The notes beneath the pieces are model-generated. The model ran no database searches. It was not told the origin of the DNA and saw nothing but the letters and a program-made list of their open reading frames with translations. A stretch of DNA of 64,000 nucleotides from Cepaea nemoralis (Eukaryota; Mollusca; Gastropoda; Stylommatophora; Helicidae), in contig JACEFZ010011660.1 of assembly GCA_014155875.1 (NCBI GenBank), forward strand, positions 100,025 to 164,024, given 5' to 3'. Numbering within the stretch: the first letter of the stretch is position 1; each line of letters opens with the position of its first letter. Below, one piece after another: positions 1 to 12,900 of this stretch. A program made the translations under genes and the position numbers.

Positions 1-288
1 TCTCATCTCATAACAGGCATGGGCAATATTTTTACTTTTTTTTTTTTTTAAACTTACTACACATTTACAACCACAGTGATTACATTTGTCTCTTTCTGAT
101 ATGTGTCATTCTGTAACTCACTTGTAATTCTGACCAAGGATGAGTCATCTCCATGTATTCCTTTAGAACATTGTCAAACTCAATCGCTCAGCAGGCCAAA
201 ACTCAAATCACCTGTAAGCTTGCTGGCCTAAAAAACAACAGAAAAAAGTTTTAATAATAAAACATCATTGGTATACACATTTTTACTC

Positions 289-702
289 TTATGTCAGTTT
301 GTCAGAGCATGATGTTTGGCATCTTTTCTTGGCTACAAGTTTGTTTATGTTGGGAGAAGTGTTCTGTACCATTGAGATTTTCATGATGGACTGCAAGTGT
401 TCATCAGTGAGATGACTCCTGTGTGATGTTTTGTTAATTTTCATCACAGAAAACTGCTGCTCACACAGATATGTGATTCCAAACATGCTCAAGGTTTGAG
501 CCGCATGTAGACGAAGCCAGTGCATCTCATCGGGAATGAAACGAGTGAACTGTGCAGGCCCCACAGTGTCGTACTTTGCCTTTAGTGTCCCATTACACTG
601 CAGCTCTATTAACTCCATCTGCAAATTTACAGGTGCAGTTTCCACTTCTATGGCAAATGGATTATGAAACAGCTCAAAATTAATTTTCTTTGCTTCAGTC
701 AT
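289..702 (-). pseudogene. hAT transposase C-terminal dimerisation domain
   Basis: 137 codons including FGITYLCEQQFSVMKINKT then HRSHLTDEHL, the conserved hAT C-terminal (hATC) block. The N-terminal part of this stretch also fits the GTF2IRD2-like family. It has no start of its own; it is the 3' end of the broken transposase. Confidence 0.72.
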
Positions 703-1444
703 TTAAGCACCGTGCGAACTCAGAGTGAAGTAAGCTAAGTTTTTCAGCAAAGTGTGCATTGGGACACACCATAGTGTTGACTTGGTTTAACATTGCTTGG
801 CAACAAGAAAAGTGAGACAGGTTGCACTGGTGCATTTGTCTCCCATAAGCACAGCTTCACTTAACATGCCTTCATTGCATCATGCATATCAGTGATAAAG
901 TGATCCCGTCCCTGGAGCTGCAGGTTCAAGTCGTTGAGATGAGTGATTATATCAGACAGAAACGCCAACTCACATTTCCACTTGTTATCCTGAAAGACTG
1001 GAATCTTTTCCTCTACTGTCCACGAATTGATATATTTCCTCGATCAGCTAGAAATATCTACTGAGAACTTTCCCCCGACTTAGCTACCGAACCTCTGTAT
1101 GATCAGGCATGTTGCTGAATGCAGACTTTATTTCCTGCAAAAAAAGACTGAAATTGGCAGTGATTTAAACCTTTGGCTCTGATAAAGTTGACGGTTTGTG
1201 TTACAGTGCTCATTACACCTTCCATGTTGAGGACTTTACCACACAGCGATCCTTGGTGTATGATGCAGTGATATGCTATCAATTCACCAGTATAGTTCTA
1301 CTGCATCTTTAACCACATCCTTCCAATGTGTTCACTTTTTTCATCACACATCGTCAGTGCTCCATCTGTTGTCAGTCCAACGAATTTGTCCCAAGGCAAG
1401 TTCATGTTGGTTAAACTTTGACATACGTTGTCATAAATGTCTTT

Positions 1445-1675
1445 TCATGTCGTTGTCGCATGCATGGATTTCATGTCCAATATTTCCTCTGTAACATTCA
1501 AACTGGAGTCCACTTGATGGATGAAGAGGGCGAGCTGTGCAGTGTCAGTCGTGTTATTACTTTCATCAACAGCAAGGGAAAATGCAACAAAGTCTTTGCC
1601 TTTTTCGATCATCTGTGTTTTCATATCAGTGGCCATCTCACAAACCCGATCAACAACCATATTTCTCTTATCAGT
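1445..1675 (-). pseudogene. hAT transposase core segment
   Basis: Contains DFVAFSLAVDESNNTTDTAQ then LALFIHQVD, the first catalytic-Asp region of GTF2IRD2-like hAT transposases. It is fused in frame to the upstream LINE RNase H fragment, giving one 232-codon chimeric ORF that arises only from the insertion. Confidence 0.75.
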
Positions 1676-1679
1676 TATC

Positions 1680-2586
1680 AGTTGGGGTATCTTCATTGCA
1701 CTCCGGACAGGTCCATAGGTGCTCAGATCCTCCCCCAGCATATGCATCAGTGTCCGGTGGCTAATAGTGCCAGTTCTGTGTTGGTTGACGAGGCACCTCG
1801 TTTTCCCAATGTACCTCTCGCGCTTGGCCGTGCCGATTCCTACTCCCAAGTCTTTCATCCTGGACAGCGATGTGGATTCACTGACGTCAAAGCCCTCTGT
1901 TCTCGCCATATCTTTAAGGACGTTAATAACATTGACATGATCCATGGGCTGGCCATCTACAGGGGGTGCAGAGCCAGCCAGTTTATCAGCTCGTTCATTT
2001 CCCTCGACTCCACCATGTCCCGGGATGAAAATGAAGGTGACTTTACGGACAACAGACTTCCGCAACAACTCAATCTGCTGTCTATGTACAGATCCAGCTT
2101 CAACCTTCTGAATCATGCTCATTGAATCACTTAGTACACACACGTTGGTATAATGCTGTGATTCCAGCCATATGAAAGCCTATGTAACTGCCATCACTTC
2201 CATCGTCATGCTGCTCGTGGTCATAGAGTGGGCACCACTGGATTCTTGAACGGTTCGGCCCATGCACTTCTCTGCTGCTTTACAACAGATCCATCTGTAT
2301 AGATGAGCACTTCGGGGCTATCTGAGTGTTCATAGATGAGCGAGTTGACCTCTACATTGACAGCGGCAGGGTTCTGCTCTCTGCACCATCTGTCGAGTGT
2401 GATAATGCAGGAGAAAGTGCACTTAAAAGCTGGAGGCAACGGCACCCATTCCTTGCCGGGGTTGATACTGGTAAGACTGCAGACCTGTCTGATGACATCT
2501 TTCACCTGACCCATTCATGATTTGCCCCTCTTTAGCTTGTCACCCTTTTCTCTGAATATAGCGTAATGCAGAGGGTGCTGATCATC
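1680..2586 (-). mobile_element. LINE-A RNase H fragment inserted in hAT
   Basis: Minus strand: IYTDGSVVKQQ, then SDSMSMIQKVEAGSVHR, FIFIPGHGGVEGNERADKLA. These are RNase H domain motifs (first Asp; DS; GH.G..GNE.AD..A) of a LINE with a C-terminal RNase H. One frameshift separates the two halves. The same family recurs at 11,291-11,456 with 19,458-19,822, and at 23,110-23,545. Confidence 0.75.
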
Positions 2587-2972
2587 TGCACTTATTTTTA
2601 AGTATGCTTGTGCTCTCCAGATCTTGATCCTGTAACCATATTTCTGCTAAGGTTTACCTTTGCAAACATCTGCTTTGTGTCTAAACACAAGACGTCACAC
2701 ACTTTCATCACGCAGTGCTTCAGAAACTCTCCTTCTGTAAATGGTTGGCCTGATTTTGCAATCTCCTCCACCTCAGATTTGCACTTATTTTTAAGTATGC
2801 TTGTGCTCTCCAGATCTTGATCCTGTAACCATATTTCTGCTAAGGTTTACCTTTGCAAACATCTGCTTTGTGTCTAAACACAAGACGTCACACACTTTCA
2901 TCACGCAGTGCTTCAGAAACTCTCCTTCTGTAAATGGTTGGCCTGATTTTGCAATCTCCTCCACCTCAATAA
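2587..2972 (-). repeat. 193-bp direct tandem duplication inside hAT
   Basis: Bases from about 2,587 to 2,775 repeat without visible change from about 2,780 to 2,968, a spacing of 193. The repeated block is part of the transposase N-terminal coding segment, and copy 1 ends at the LINE junction. It is a recent event or an assembly artefact. Confidence 0.85.
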
Positions 2973-3207
2973 AATTTGCTTTCTCAGCAGCTTCAGTTTG
3001 TGAATTTGTTATGGTGAAAAACATCTGCTGTGATGTTAGATGCCTCTTCAATTCTTCTACCTTCTGTAGCTTCTGTTCTGCATTCAGGCTGTTTAACTTG
3101 TCTTGATGTTTAGTCTCGTAGTGCCGTCTCAGATTATATTCTTTGATCACAGCCACATTATCTCCACAAATTAGACACACAGGTTTACCACCAATAACAG
3201 TAAGCAT
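2783..3207 (-). pseudogene. hAT transposase N-terminus with BED zinc finger
   Basis: Open segment containing PVCLICGDNVAVIKEYNLRR then HYETKH: a CxxC...HxxxxH BED-type finger, followed by a charged helix. This is the N-terminal layout of the GTF2IRD2/ZBED-like hAT transposases. It runs into a tandem duplication and then the inserted LINE, so no full protein is made. Confidence 0.75.
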
Positions 3208-3791
3208 ATATTCAGTCCCCCAGTGGCTTTGAAAGACTCTGTTTTCATAATCAACTTTTCACTTAATCATTTTAAAGGCTAGCTTTGATTTAAAAAAGAT
3301 TGTGCATCTACCGACAGACGCTTGATTGATATCAGGTTAGCCATTGTGGGAAAAGGTGATATAATATCCGGGCACTACACTACTTTAATCTCTTATGCGC
3401 CAATCCAAAACAAGTAACTGAACATTGCTAAGTCACTATAACGACGAACATCCACTCACTACACAACTTTTATTTTCACTTATTCTGATCGAAGCGAGAA
3501 CACTCTCATGTAGCCTATCATTCGGTAAGGCTGCTAATTAGGGAATTTGATTTGCACTTTATATTTTGGCCATTAAAAATATTTTTGTCTAAAATTCTCT
3601 CTCGGGCCGAATATATTTATACATCGGTTGAGACCTCTCGGGCCTGATATGATTGTACACCAGACTTGATGTGGTCCGTGGGCCTTGAGTTTGACACATG
3701 TGCTTCAGAAGATGATAAATGCTATTGGAATTAATTTTGGACATACTCAACATTAAAATGATGGAAATAAGGAACACATATTACCTCTGCA

Positions 3792-3942
3792 TCAATAATA
3801 ATAGATGCTCTCAAATGCTTTGTCAAAGTGGGTTTTATTTACTAGTGGTATCTCACATGGTGCGGGTGCTTCTGTAGACTCAAACATCTGCATCAAACAA
3901 GCTTCTCTAGCCTTCTGCACTAGCATACTCAAGTCTTCTCCC
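3792..3942 (-). CDS. NVL: NVL-like terminal exon: D2 lid, C-terminus and stop
   Basis: Completes Ser, then GEDLSMLVQKAREACLMQMF and ends HFDKAFESIYYY with TGA at 3792-3794. Corresponds to GADLSALVREAS...HFEEAF of the family; the tail after HF.KAF is shorter than in human NVL. The 3' untranslated region would run into the end of a hAT transposon; a possible AATAAA on the minus strand lies near 3,468. Confidence 0.87.
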
Positions 3943-6900
3943 CTAGGAAAGCAAAACAGATAAATATATTAAAAACAGATCCAAAGTAAGCTATTAACTG
4001 ATGCAGGTTAATATTTTTTGTTTCGCTCACTTGCTTTGAACTCAAGCGTAGTCCATACACACTACTTCTAGTAGCACTGGACCGAATTACCAGTGTCTCT
4101 CAGCATCAGGCGAACCCACTCCAACTTCAGAGGTATATAGGCTAATATTAAATTCAGCAGCTGAATACTGAATTTAAAAGAATCAATATCACTGTGCCGG
4201 AGACATTAGCACATATACTTCGTTCCCTTCTTCAAGAATCACTGAAGAGTTCCCATGCTGATTATTTCAGTAGCAATTTGATTACACAATCTGCCTAGAT
4301 TTTCCTCTACACTTTGAGTATTTTCCAGACTATCTTCTCACGGAGTCAGACAATCTAGATATGGAAACTCAGCTGCCATCCATCCATCATACGCCATGCC
4401 AATAAGCGTGGGCGGTCATGTTTTACCATCTCACTCGATCACCAGAGTCATGGATCAGCTCTGTGTTCCTGTCTCGACCATGCCACATGGCCAAGCCATC
4501 CAGGCATTTACTTCTCGGTCTTCCCCTTGGTCTCTTCCCTTCGATCTTGCCAGTTGTCACCAAGTTTTCCAAGTCATTTCTTCTCATAACATGCCCAAAA
4601 AATTTGGACTGTCTACGTCTAATAACTCTAATCAGTTTACGATCTTCATTTGTTTCTTGAAGGACTTGTTCATTGGCTTTTCTGTCTGTCTATGGTATTC
4701 TTTGCATTTTCTACAGAAACCACATTTCCACAGCCATCAGATGTTTTTCAGCTTGACTGCTCATTGTCCAAGCTTCGCATCCATACAAAAGTACAGGTTC
4801 TATGTAGCACTTCAACACTCTTTTTCTCGTTTCAACTGATATCTTGTTATTGGTCAGTATGTTTTTCATCTTGCAAAAGGCTACCTTCGCAATGGCAATT
4901 CTTGTTCTAATCTCTTCAAGGCATCTCCCATCAGATGTTATGACTGTTCCAAGATAACTGTATCAATTCACTTGCTTAAGAATATGCCCATTTACTCGTA
5001 TATCACATTGTGGTATTTCCTTCTTACCAGTGATGACCATAATCTGTGTCTTCTTAGTCTTCTTACTATTCAGTTCTAACCCTAGTTGTTCACTGTGCGC
5101 AACAACCGCATCTACTAAATGTTGCCAGGTCCTGTTCATTGTGTGCAATCAGGACTGTATCATCTGCATATCTAATGTTATTTCCATATCTTTATATTTC
5201 TGAAAATATTTTCACTCAACTGCACTCTTTACTAAATTTCAGAATGCCTTCATATCACTTTTATCATAATGTAGCTCTCTACAAGGATGGGCAGCAACAG
5301 CTAATCAGTATGTTCACTGCTTTGCACACATGTAAGCCCTGGGCAGAAAATGCATGACATGTTTGTAATCTCCGTACAGCATCAATATTATTTTTAAATA
5401 AAACAATTTGAAAATCAACAGTTCTGGGAAACTGAAAGACAGAAACATCCTGCAACGTACAACAGAAAACAATCACATTATTTAGAAAGTTAAATTTCAT
5501 ACAAGAGACAAAATTAAAGATATACACACATTTCAAGCGAATGAAGGAATAAGGAAGTTAAATATAAATATTGAGCACAACCCACTATTGGCAACGCTGA
5601 TCGCATTCTGGTATGAACCCAAGGCCTATCCACGTCAATATGGAAGCACTAGACTCGAGTTTCGCTCTCATTTGAGCTCGTCAGTAGTGCATATCCCTGA
5701 CCGGATCCAGAAACAGTCCCGGATCACGCATGTGAAGCGGGTGTGTAACCACGCGGCACACACTGGACACACAAAATTATCACAACAGAATACCACAACG
5801 CTACCCATTGTAGGCTATGCTCAAGTTAAATATACCAGCAGCACTAGACAATAACACCTGATATTCATTCTACCTGTCTAATCAATGGAAGTATAATGGT
5901 GCATGATACTTCTTTTAACTGTTGCTAGACACTGAGGGAGCAGAGGTCTTTGCCACTGGGTTAGTTAAGGTATATGTGCTGTTTTATAACTGGCAAATGA
6001 AAGATCTACTGACTTCCAATATGAGATCAATAATATTATAGAATGTGTACCTTTTTTGGTATCCACCTGGTGGATTTTTCTAGCAGCTAACTAAAGATTT
6101 CTTGCCCAAGCAGTTACCATGCAGTGTACCAGCTATCCTTTTTATTTCACTAAAATATAAAAACACCTTTGCCTGACCCAGGACCTCAAATACACACCCC
6201 AGGTCACATCTGTATCAACCACTAACAATTATTTGTGATCAGTGATCAGGAGACGGATACCATAGTATCAATATTTATGATGGATGTAGTATTTTCAGAG
6301 GAAGCCTAGGCATTTTTTACATTCCTATGATATTAACCCTTTACCTGGCGGAATGTCCATTTCCGCCCGATCGTTTAAATGGGCAGACCGCCCCAATGCG
6401 CCTGATACTATTATTCTTCTTCAGCGTTCCGAGCCATTGAGGTTCTTTGCTGCAAATACAATCTGTCTCCATTCGTCTCTCTGGTGGACCTTCTCTATTA
6501 TGCATTGTAAAAATGCGATCTCTCGGCTTTCCGATACTTCTGACAGCTACTTTCGCTTTCGCTGATAGCTTGACAATGTGGCCGCCATTTTCAAGTGCCT
6601 ACTATGAATTTTAACAGACTTTTACAGACTTTTTTTGATAATTTTCGGGGTTTTTACGCTTAGTTTTTCAAAACGGATTTCGGCGATTCTTTAAGTGATA
6701 GCCGAGATTTCGCTAGGTTCAATTTAAGTGACATTAAAGGGCACGAAGTTGACTATTAATTGGAGCTAGATATCAGTGCAAAGCGTTACTTTGCATTAGC
6801 AGTCTGAGTCAGACTTTAAAGAAAGTGATTATGATTCTGAAAATGTGTTTGTAAATTGCCGTATAGATGACGGAAAATCACAAACAACATGCTGTATTTC

Positions 6901-9900
6901 GTAAATATTTGTGTTCATATATGGATTACCGACAACAATCACATGAGTAACATATTCTGCATGCTTTTCCCTTCATTGTGTTGTTTATTTAACTAAAATC
7001 GGTTGACTAACACCTTATTTGTGATGTTTTTACTAACGTAACCTGAAATTTTACAGAACCTGAAAAAATCTTGCCCATTCAGGGGTAAAAAAATGGACAA
7101 GCGTCTGCCCGGTAAAGGGTTAAGCAACGGTCAAAGATCCATATTCACATCTTATGGTTTATTGGGTATATGGTGCTAGCCCCATATTTTTAGGCAACTG
7201 GCACTTTACTGCCCATACATTTTCCTTGTGCACATTTTAAGACTGGGTTGACCTGGGAGTCCACACCAATGAAAAACAAAAACAGCTGCTTTGAAAGGAA
7301 ACTGAAACACGACCACTGAGCCAGCCGGCAAGAGTACTAACAATGGCTCCCACAATGTCATTAATCTCTGTTAATTAATGTTACATCCCTTTTTGAATGT
7401 TATATAGAATAATTATAATGTTCATGATAATACTGATACAGATATAAAATATCTTAGAATTAAAATTCATATTTACGAGAAGCTATCACATCTCCTGTCC
7501 TTTCCTATGCAGTCAAGGTTGACATCATCTGCTAGCTTAGGACTGGTACCACCCTGTGAAAGAAAAGTTAGGATCTAAGGACATTTAAAAAATAAAAACA
7601 AAACCCAGTTCAAGAGACTTCATTCTGAAGACCTTGAGGTCTAAACATACACCTGTAATACAGAGCTCCTCAAACTGAACTAAGCACTGGGTGTAACTGG
7701 AATGAAATTCATGAATTATAACACAAGATTAATCAAACTAATGCAAACAAAATCCACAGAACTTCAATTTTAGATCTACTGATATATGCCAAAATCTGGT
7801 AAAATACTTTTTAAACAAATAACCTTTCAAATTTAAATATGGTTAAAAAGCAATCATAAGGAACCCTTAACTGGATGTTCTTGGGATGTTATGGTTGTTA
7901 CGTGAATAAGCTTAATAAACACTGCATTTATGAGTCTGTATCTATAAACTTGAATGTCTGTTCAGAAATGTCACACTATGCTTTAGTTCATGATTCATAG
8001 TCATATCATAAATTAATTCATCTAGTAATCTCACTAACAAAAATGTAAAGAATACAGTGAACTGACAGAAAAACACCTAAGCACGTTTTTGAGAAGCAGA
8101 TAAGTGGTAAACTTTGTGGAGAAAGGTACATGGAAAACAAACAGATAAATATCTAAAGGGTTCGGCCAAACAGCAAAGTAACGAACACTGACATGACAAC
8201 TGAGAATCACGAGACTTACTCATGTATATTATGATAATCATCATCACATGCCATGTCGATAAGCTTTGGTCATGTTTCACCATCTCACAAAATCACCAGA
8301 ATCATGGATCAGCCCTGTGTTCCTATCTTGATTATGCCATGAGGCCAAATCATCCAGATATTTATGTCCTTCTCCTTGTTCTTTTCCCCTCAATTATACC
8401 TGTCATCTTTTAAGTTTTATAATTCATTTTTTCTCATACAGTGCCCAAAATATCTTGACTGTCTACTAATTTCTAGAATCAATTTAGTTTTCATAATATC
8501 ATCTACGAATGAACACCTGTCTGTATGAGTGGACAACACATTATATAACAATGGACAACAGTTACAACATAAGTAAAGGATCCTTTTATACACCTTTGGC
8601 ATATGGTGTAAGAACCATATTTGTATAGACCTATCGGCATTTGAATGATGTTAAGCAGTATCACACCAAAATGGACAACATTGTGTAACCATTGTACCAA
8701 AGAGTATGTAACAAAGGACAATAGATTATGAATCAATAGGACAACTGATTATGTATGAGTAGAAGTAACACAAATAAATAGTGAAAAGATAAAATGCTAT
8801 ATAATCAGAATGTTTAATACTGTGATGCACTAACAGTAAAATGCCTAATAAAATCATCCCTACTTAATTGGCATAGTTCCATACCTTAGTGAGGATCCTC
8901 AGAATCTCCACTCTTTCTTCAGGATCAGGCAGGTCTACATTAATAATTCTATTGATTCGACCAATTTCTAATAATTCTGGATCCAGTTCATCTGGAAGCA
9001 AAATTATAACCAATATTAGACATTTTAATTACCATTGATAAGGAAAACATAAATAAAGAAACAATGACTGTTCAACAGCCATTTTATGTTCACAAAAACT
9101 TCTACTTTCCTCTTCACATGGATATGTGAAACAATAAAAAATAATATGACACTCACACAATTAAGACTGTCATACAATATCTAATCATACAGAGCATTAA
9201 AAAACATTCACATGGGTATATGAAACATTAAGAAAATATACACAACAAATAAGACTACAATAATTATTCATTCAGTTAAAGTTAGTTGTATACCCTTTAC
9301 AGGATGTCACAGTCAACCTTAGCATGTTTTGGCTGTTTATGATTTCTTGGCAAGTTTACGTTCAGTAGTTTGCCATTGCTTTCTGAACTGACTGGCACTC
9401 ATACCATTTTATTAAAACCAATACAAGGTGGTCTGTTGCCAATTGCCCATGGCCGTGTTTCAAACACGGTATGCAGGATTACGAATTGCGTCCGTAACCC
9501 CTTCATTCAGAGCTAGAAAACACTAGCCTGCAAGAATGCTTTCAGTGTTCTACATAAATTATGGTACAAATGGCAGAACAAACAGAAGTGAAAATATATT
9601 CATGCATGAAATATCACGAAATTTTTTGGCAAGCGGTTCCACTCTGCTCCCGAAACTAAAATTCAAAAGGATGAACAACAACTATGTCCATATGTTAATG
9701 TACTATCTGCTCTATCACAAGGTACATCATGTAAAAATAGAAACGCTCAATAAAGACAAACTAAACAGAACAAATGAAGCCTTACCCAAATTATTAGTTG
9801 CTGCCAATACATAAATTTCAGATCCTGGCCTAAGTAATAAACACTCCAGGAGTAACTGAGTGGTAGTGTTATTTATTGATCCTTCCTAAATTAGATAGAA

Positions 9901-12900
9901 AAATACAAAATTTTAAGAAAAACCGTGCAATATATAATAACCTGCAAATATCTTATAAGTGGAAAACATTCTAGCTCCACTGTAGATATTACCGTGAAGT
10001 GATACTACTTCTGATACCTATCTATTCTCCAGGCAGACCCTGTCACTCGCAATGTCTTTTCAGAGCCCAAGCTGGTGGCTTACAGGCGGGATCATAACCT
10101 CAGGGATATGCTGGTCCATAGCAATCTACCCCAACCTCGCAAGTCTTTTCCTGGCACTGTAGCTTGCCTTCGATCTCGTCTCATCTTCCAGTTGGGTTCA
10201 CGTTCCCCTCACGGCCTCAATGTTCAACATAGTTTCATTTAACTTTCAACCCCCCCACCTCCCCCCTTTACCAACCCCGCAGTTGTATAATCTAGTCCAC
10301 TAGAAAAAGGTAGTAGTCTATCCTTTACAGGACGTTGCAATCAACCCCAGAATTGTTTTTGCTGTTTGTGATTTCTTAACAAATTTGTGTTCAGTTACTT
10401 GTCATTGCTTTCTGAGCGACCGGCACTCAAACCATTGTATGCTAACCAACGCAAAACGGACTGCAGTCAGTGGCACCCGCAGCTGTGTTTCGGACGCAGT
10501 ATGCAGAATTGTGAGCTACGTCCTTGACACCTTCGCCACAGAAGCAGCAATAGTCCACTGCTAATCTCCATTTTGCTGTTTGCTCACATGGGCATCTTCC
10601 CATCATCTCCCCCCCCCCCTCCCCCTTTCCAATCTGGTGGCTAAGCCAATTCCGTAGCTTCTGGCATTACTGACCTCTTTGGTCCTATCCACCTGCTGGA
10701 ATCACACATCCGGTTCATACTGTCCATATCATATGTGTTAAGCGCTTAAGACGTATTCAGCCAAACAAGGATTCAGATAAGTAGCCTTTGTGTTTTCATG
10801 TAGTTGTATGTCTGTGTTTGTTCTGTGCTGACAAAGGCTTTGATCGCAACATCCATTTTGTTTCTTGCATTTGTGTTCTAGTAAAGCTCGCAATCTACTT
10901 CTCGGTTTTTGGTGATCTGTTCATTACTTCTGATATACCAGATTATATGCGAGGGTAAGTCACAAATGGCTGTAGAAAAATAACTAAATATGATAACAAC
11001 ATGAAACCAGTTTATTTTTATACATACATTGTCCCTTTATTTCTCAACATAATTTCCACCAACATTGATGCACTTATCCTATTGTTTTATCAGTCCTCCC
11101 AAACTGGCTGCATAGAACTGCGTGCTTTGTTTTCTAAACCACGTTTTCACTTCACATTCAACTTCGGCGTCATTCTGGAACATCCACCTTATAGCCCCTA
11201 GCGATTTCCACCTTTTTGGTCCATTGAAAATTCACCTTGGCAGGAAGCATTTCGCGAATTGTATCTGTGACCTCTTAAGCAAGGTCAGTCATTCCACGCG
11301 AAACATTCCTGTCTCTACTTTACTAAGCATACTCATAGAGTCTGTGATGAAGACAGTGTGTGTTGCAGCGGTCTCCTGTAACCAACGGAATGCCGCTGTG
11401 GCTGCTTCCACCTCCATTCTCATGCTAGAGGTCGTAGCCTCTTATGCCATACTCTCTGTCAGAGTCCAGAAAGGGGACGATGATGCAGTGACATCGTTAC
11501 GCCCGCCAGGCGACTTAGCGCCCAGAAGGGACGCCGTAACTTCGTTACGCCGCCAGGCGAATAGTGGTTACCGGCCTGCAAGACTGCTGGCTGACAAGCG
11601 ACCAGCGGTCAAGCAAGGACGACGCTAAACGCACGCATGCCTCGTGACGTCACCTGAGGTGAGAGGCGAGTTGCGCCTTAGCGGCAGACAGCTTGGGGAC
11701 TTCGACTCGGACAGACGTGTGAAGAGAGAAAGGCGTTGTGTGGTATCTGTGCTGAGAGTCGAGTGTCTGGACATCTTGAGAGTGAGACGTTGTGAGCTGT
11801 ATTGTGTAAGTGTATATTGAAACATCCAGTATATATCTTGTTGTGAACATCGTTCCGTATTTAATGTGTGAATAAATCCATTGAACGATGTGTCGTTGAG
11901 TCTTACGTCAAATCACGTTGTATTTGTACTGTCTCACACTGTTAGGTTAGCGAGCCAAGTTTAAGACCCTGACATGTGTGGACGTGGTGGCATTCGTCCG
12001 GCTTTGATATGAACGTGTTTTAGTGATTAACGATTTAAAACTAGAGTTTGTAAACGTGAAATTTTTGTCAAACTTTATAGTACATGTAAATGTGATCGTG
12101 GAAGGCTCATTTTCATTATTAACTACATTGTTTAAACATGTGTAAGACTATTTGTAAACGTACAATACATACATATTGTTGGATTCTGTAAGCGTGTAAA
12201 ACATTTGTGATTTGTGAAACTTGTCACCGTTTTGACCTTGTCGACATTGTGATCTTGTCGCCATTTTGACCTTGTCGCCATCTTGTAAACTTGATGTCTA
12301 TGTCCTTACTGAATGTTATCTTGATGTAAGTGATGTGTCATCAATGTTGTAAAGTGTTAACATAAGTGTAGATTGTCTTTGTGCATTGAGTTGTGGAAAG
12401 CAGAAAGTTTTGGAAAGAAAGTAACTTGTTTTGAAAAAAAAAATTGTTGACAGACAAACTTACGACCTACAACTACACTCAACGCCATACAAACCTAATC
12501 AATACTTAGTGACAAGCAGGCACACACCAACAAATAGACATTAATTTATTTCTCTCCAAAAACAAAGCAGGTTTTTCCGTACCATCCGAAACCTTGCCGT
12601 AGAGGTCATTCGTGGTTTTGAAGTAACGACCCTACAGTTTCCTAGCCCGATTTCCAACCATTCTTCACCGCATCCAGGGCACTTGAGTATATTTTTTTCT
12701 TTTCACATACTTGAACGATGCAATTTTAGGCACGCATCGTCAATAGAAATCGATTGTAAATTGTTCATTACTAACCACTTATAACATATTTTGTGTGGCT
12801 GGTATTTCATTGACATTTTCATCATGTCTTCATTATTTGATTTCATTGATATGGGGATAAAATTACAGTTACATGGTGATGAATTAACACAGTGGAGTGA

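Larger units (their letters stand above)
14..3702 (-). mobile_element. hAT transposon (GTF2IRD2-like), decayed
   Basis: Minus-strand element. The high-coordinate end (about 3,670-3,702) carries the hAT terminal type in which 'gggccttgagtttgacaca' precedes the end; the other end near base 14 reads CAGGCATGGGCAA. Between them lie a BED-finger segment, a transposase core segment and a C-terminal dimerisation segment, interrupted by a LINE fragment (1,680-2,586). I found no convincing target duplication, so both ends are approximate. Confidence 0.65.

Noticed and set aside
1445..2143. Single 232-codon gene
   Set aside because: It is an accidental in-frame fusion of LINE-A RNase H with hAT transposase at an insertion junction.
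11625..11850. 66-codon minus-strand frames present identically in both LTRs
   Set aside because: They are antisense within the LTR and have no recognisable protein; identity simply reflects LTR duplication.
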